Assembly: GCA_937959095.1 (NCBI GenBank)
Contig: CALGLY010000184.1
Coordinates: 1-5,905 of the forward strand
Reading direction: 5' to 3'
Source: an uncultured Saprospiraceae bacterium
GTDB taxonomy: Bacteria > Bacteroidota > Bacteroidia > Chitinophagales > Saprospiraceae
DNA length: 5,905 nucleotides
Shown here: piece by piece, positions 4,640 through 5,905 of the stretch
Position numbering within the stretch: the stretch's first letter is position 1
Layout: every line of letters starts with the position of its first letter
Translations under genes and position numbers: made by a program
The notes under the pieces: model-generated
Told to the model about the DNA's origin: nothing
Database searches by the model: none
The model's input: the letters and a program-made list of their open reading frames with translations, nothing else

Positions 4640-5848
4640 ATGACTAACAAACAGAGACTCTTCTATGGTAGTTGTTTTGCTTTGATAACGACTGCTCTTT
4701 CTTTTAGTCTACGCGCTGGCATCTTACCGCAACTAGAGGAACAACTAAACCTATCCGCCGAACAATTAGGACACATTAACTCGATGTGGTTTTTTGGTTT
4801 CCCTATTTCTATGGTGATAGGTGGCTTGATTTACCACTCTGTCGGTGGCAAACTCATCATGCAATTTGCATTTTTTGCTCATGCCATTGGAATTATTATG
4901 ACCATTTATGCAGGTAGTTATGAAGGGTTGATGCTTTCTACCTTTCTCATTGGGCTAGGGAACGGCTGCACCGAAGCCGCTTGTAATCCGATGATTGCGG
5001 ACGCTTACGAAGGCAATCAGATGAGTAAAATGATGAATCGCTTCCATATGTGGTTTCCGGGAGGTATCGTGCTAGGAAGTTTGACTTCGCTACTCATGAC
5101 TAATCTCGGAGCGACTTGGCAAATGCAGATTTGGCTAATCATGATTCCAACTATCATTTATGCTGTTTTGTTTTGGGGACAATCCTGGCCAAAAGCAAAA
5201 GCCGCCGAAGCTGGTACTATCACGGGCAATCTGAAAGCTATGATGACACCACTTTTCCTCTTTATTTTGTTTTGTGCATGGTTCACGGCACAGTCAGAAT
5301 TTGGACCGACGCAATGGGTAGAATTAATACTGAAAAGTAGTGGTGCTACACCGATGCTTGTACTAGCCCTTATCACAGGAACAATGGCTGTCGCGAGATA
5401 TTTTGGTGGCGAAATGGTACATAAATTCAATACTACAGGTGTGTTGCTAGGTTCTGCTATTTTAGCAACTTTAGGACTCTTCCTATTCACGCAAGTTACT
5501 GGTCCTGCGGTTTATGGAGTGGCTATTATTTTCGCACTTGGTGTGGCGTATTTCTGGCCGAACATGATTGGATTTGTAGCGGATTATATTCCGAAAAGTG
5601 GGGCATTAGGTATGTCTATTGTTGGGGCATTAGCCATGTTATCTTCTTACTTCATGCAGCCAATTATTGGAAGCTGGATTGATGATAATAGAAAACTTGG
5701 TACAGCACAAGGCTTAAAAGGACAAGACCTAGAACTCTTCACAGGGCAAGAAACCCTGACTACGATGATTGCCTTTCCGGGTATACTTATTGTCTTATTT
5801 ACCATCCTTTATTTCTGGATGCGAGGTAAGACTAAGGCGCATGCTTAA
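4640..5848 (+). CDS. MFS transporter, FucP-like sugar symporter type
   Basis: This 402-residue inner-membrane protein has about 12 hydrophobic helices, at roughly residues 8-26, 47-67, 72-92, 95-115, 135-155, 160-180, 200-220, 237-256, 266-284, 289-309, 320-341 and 373-394. The central loop after helix six is hydrophilic (QSWPKAKAAEAG). The helix 4-5 region GLGNGCTEAACNPMIADAY (105-123) and the following NRFHMWFPGG (133-142) match the pattern of the FucP-like sugar:H+ symporter branch common in Bacteroidota and Planctomycetes, where the second motif is often HAWWPGG. Import of a sugar or sugar-derived compound by proton symport is likely, but the substrate cannot be read from the sequence. 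Length is normal for MFS. It probably has its own promoter at 4513-4520. No sugar-catabolic gene is visible in the window. Confidence 0.92.
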   Translation: MTNKQRLFYGSCFALITTALSFSLRAGILPQLEEQLNLSAEQLGHINSMWFFGFPISMVIGGLIYHSVGGKLIMQFAFFAHAIGIIMTIYAGSYEGLMLSTFLIGLGNGCTEAACNPMIADAYEGNQMSKMMNRFHMWFPGGIVLGSLTSLLMTNLGATWQMQIWLIMIPTIIYAVLFWGQSWPKAKAAEAGTITGNLKAMMTPLFLFILFCAWFTAQSEFGPTQWVELILKSSGATPMLVLALITGTMAVARYFGGEMVHKFNTTGVLLGSAILATLGLFLFTQVTGPAVYGVAIIFALGVAYFWPNMIGFVADYIPKSGALGMSIVGALAMLSSYFMQPIIGSWIDDNRKLGTAQGLKGQDLELFTGQETLTTMIAFPGILIVLFTILYFWMRGKTKAHA

Positions 5849-5867
5849 TTAATTTATATTCAGTTAG

Positions 5868-5905
5868 AAAAACGTGAGATGATTATCCGTTTTTACAGAT
5901 AATCA
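5868..5905. repeat. Overlapping inverted repeats at the right edge
   Basis: TGATTATC (5880-5887) and GATAATCA (5898-5905) form a perfect 8-bp inverted repeat around a 10-nt loop, and may continue past the window. AAAAACG (5868-5874) and CGTTTTT (5888-5894) form a second 7-bp pair whose 3' arm lies in the first pair's loop. The two cannot form fully together. The region starts 20 bp after the MFS stop and may hold its terminator or an operator for the next gene. Confidence 0.3.

Noticed and set aside
5116..5490. Alternative plus- and minus-strand frames inside the MFS transporter
   Set aside because: The 12-helix MFS frame explains the region; the alternatives have no plausible domain.
1..5905. 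CRISPR array, tRNA, rRNA, insertion sequence or phage genes
   Set aside because: I saw no regularly spaced repeats, no cloverleaf-like or ribosomal sequence, and no transposase, integrase or structural phage protein.

Overview
This 5.9 kb AT-rich window looks like an ordinary chromosomal stretch of a Bacteroidota bacterium. I think Saprospiria is most likely, but that placement is by family resemblance only. Three lines of evidence support it. Exact copies of the Bacteroidota -7 promoter element TAnnTTTG sit ahead of three genes (155-162, 3166-3173, 4513-4520). Start codons are preceded by A-rich stretches rather than strong Shine-Dalgarno sites. The protein families are also typical: a PAS-AraC regulator, a signal-peptide-bearing TonB C-terminal-domain protein with TPRs, and a FucP-like MFS transporter.

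Layout, left to right. Bases 1-67 hold the start of a minus-strand gene that leaves the window. It is divergent from a small two-helix membrane protein with a PH-like soluble tail (189-629). A 368-bp gene-free stretch (630-997) is rich in inverted repeats. It leads into a regulator (998-1744) that joins an N-terminal LOV-like PAS domain lacking the photoactive cysteine to a C-terminal AraC-type DNA-binding domain. A poorly supported small ORF follows (1937-2104), inside a longer frame broken by one TAG. It converges on an unrecognised 123-residue protein on the minus strand (2118-2489). That gene is divergent from a secreted, probably beta-rich protein of 183 residues (2592-3143).

Next is a secreted protein with two TonB_C-like modules and C-terminal TPRs. 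Its start is better placed at TTG 3263 than at the upstream TTG 3161, because a promoter overlaps the upstream one. A strong 18-bp hairpin follows it (4371-4412). The last gene (4640-5848) is a 12-helix MFS transporter of the sugar-symporter type. The window ends inside an inverted repeat.

The genes do not form an obvious pathway or a single operon. Each plus-strand gene is separated from its neighbours by at least about 100 bp, and most appear to have their own promoter. I see no CRISPR array, tRNA, rRNA, insertion sequence, phage gene or recognisable defence system. The most interesting items are the cysteine-less LOV-like regulator with nested inverted repeats just upstream, the TonB_C-TPR protein without a membrane anchor, and its unusual TTG-initiated, leader-containing 5' region.
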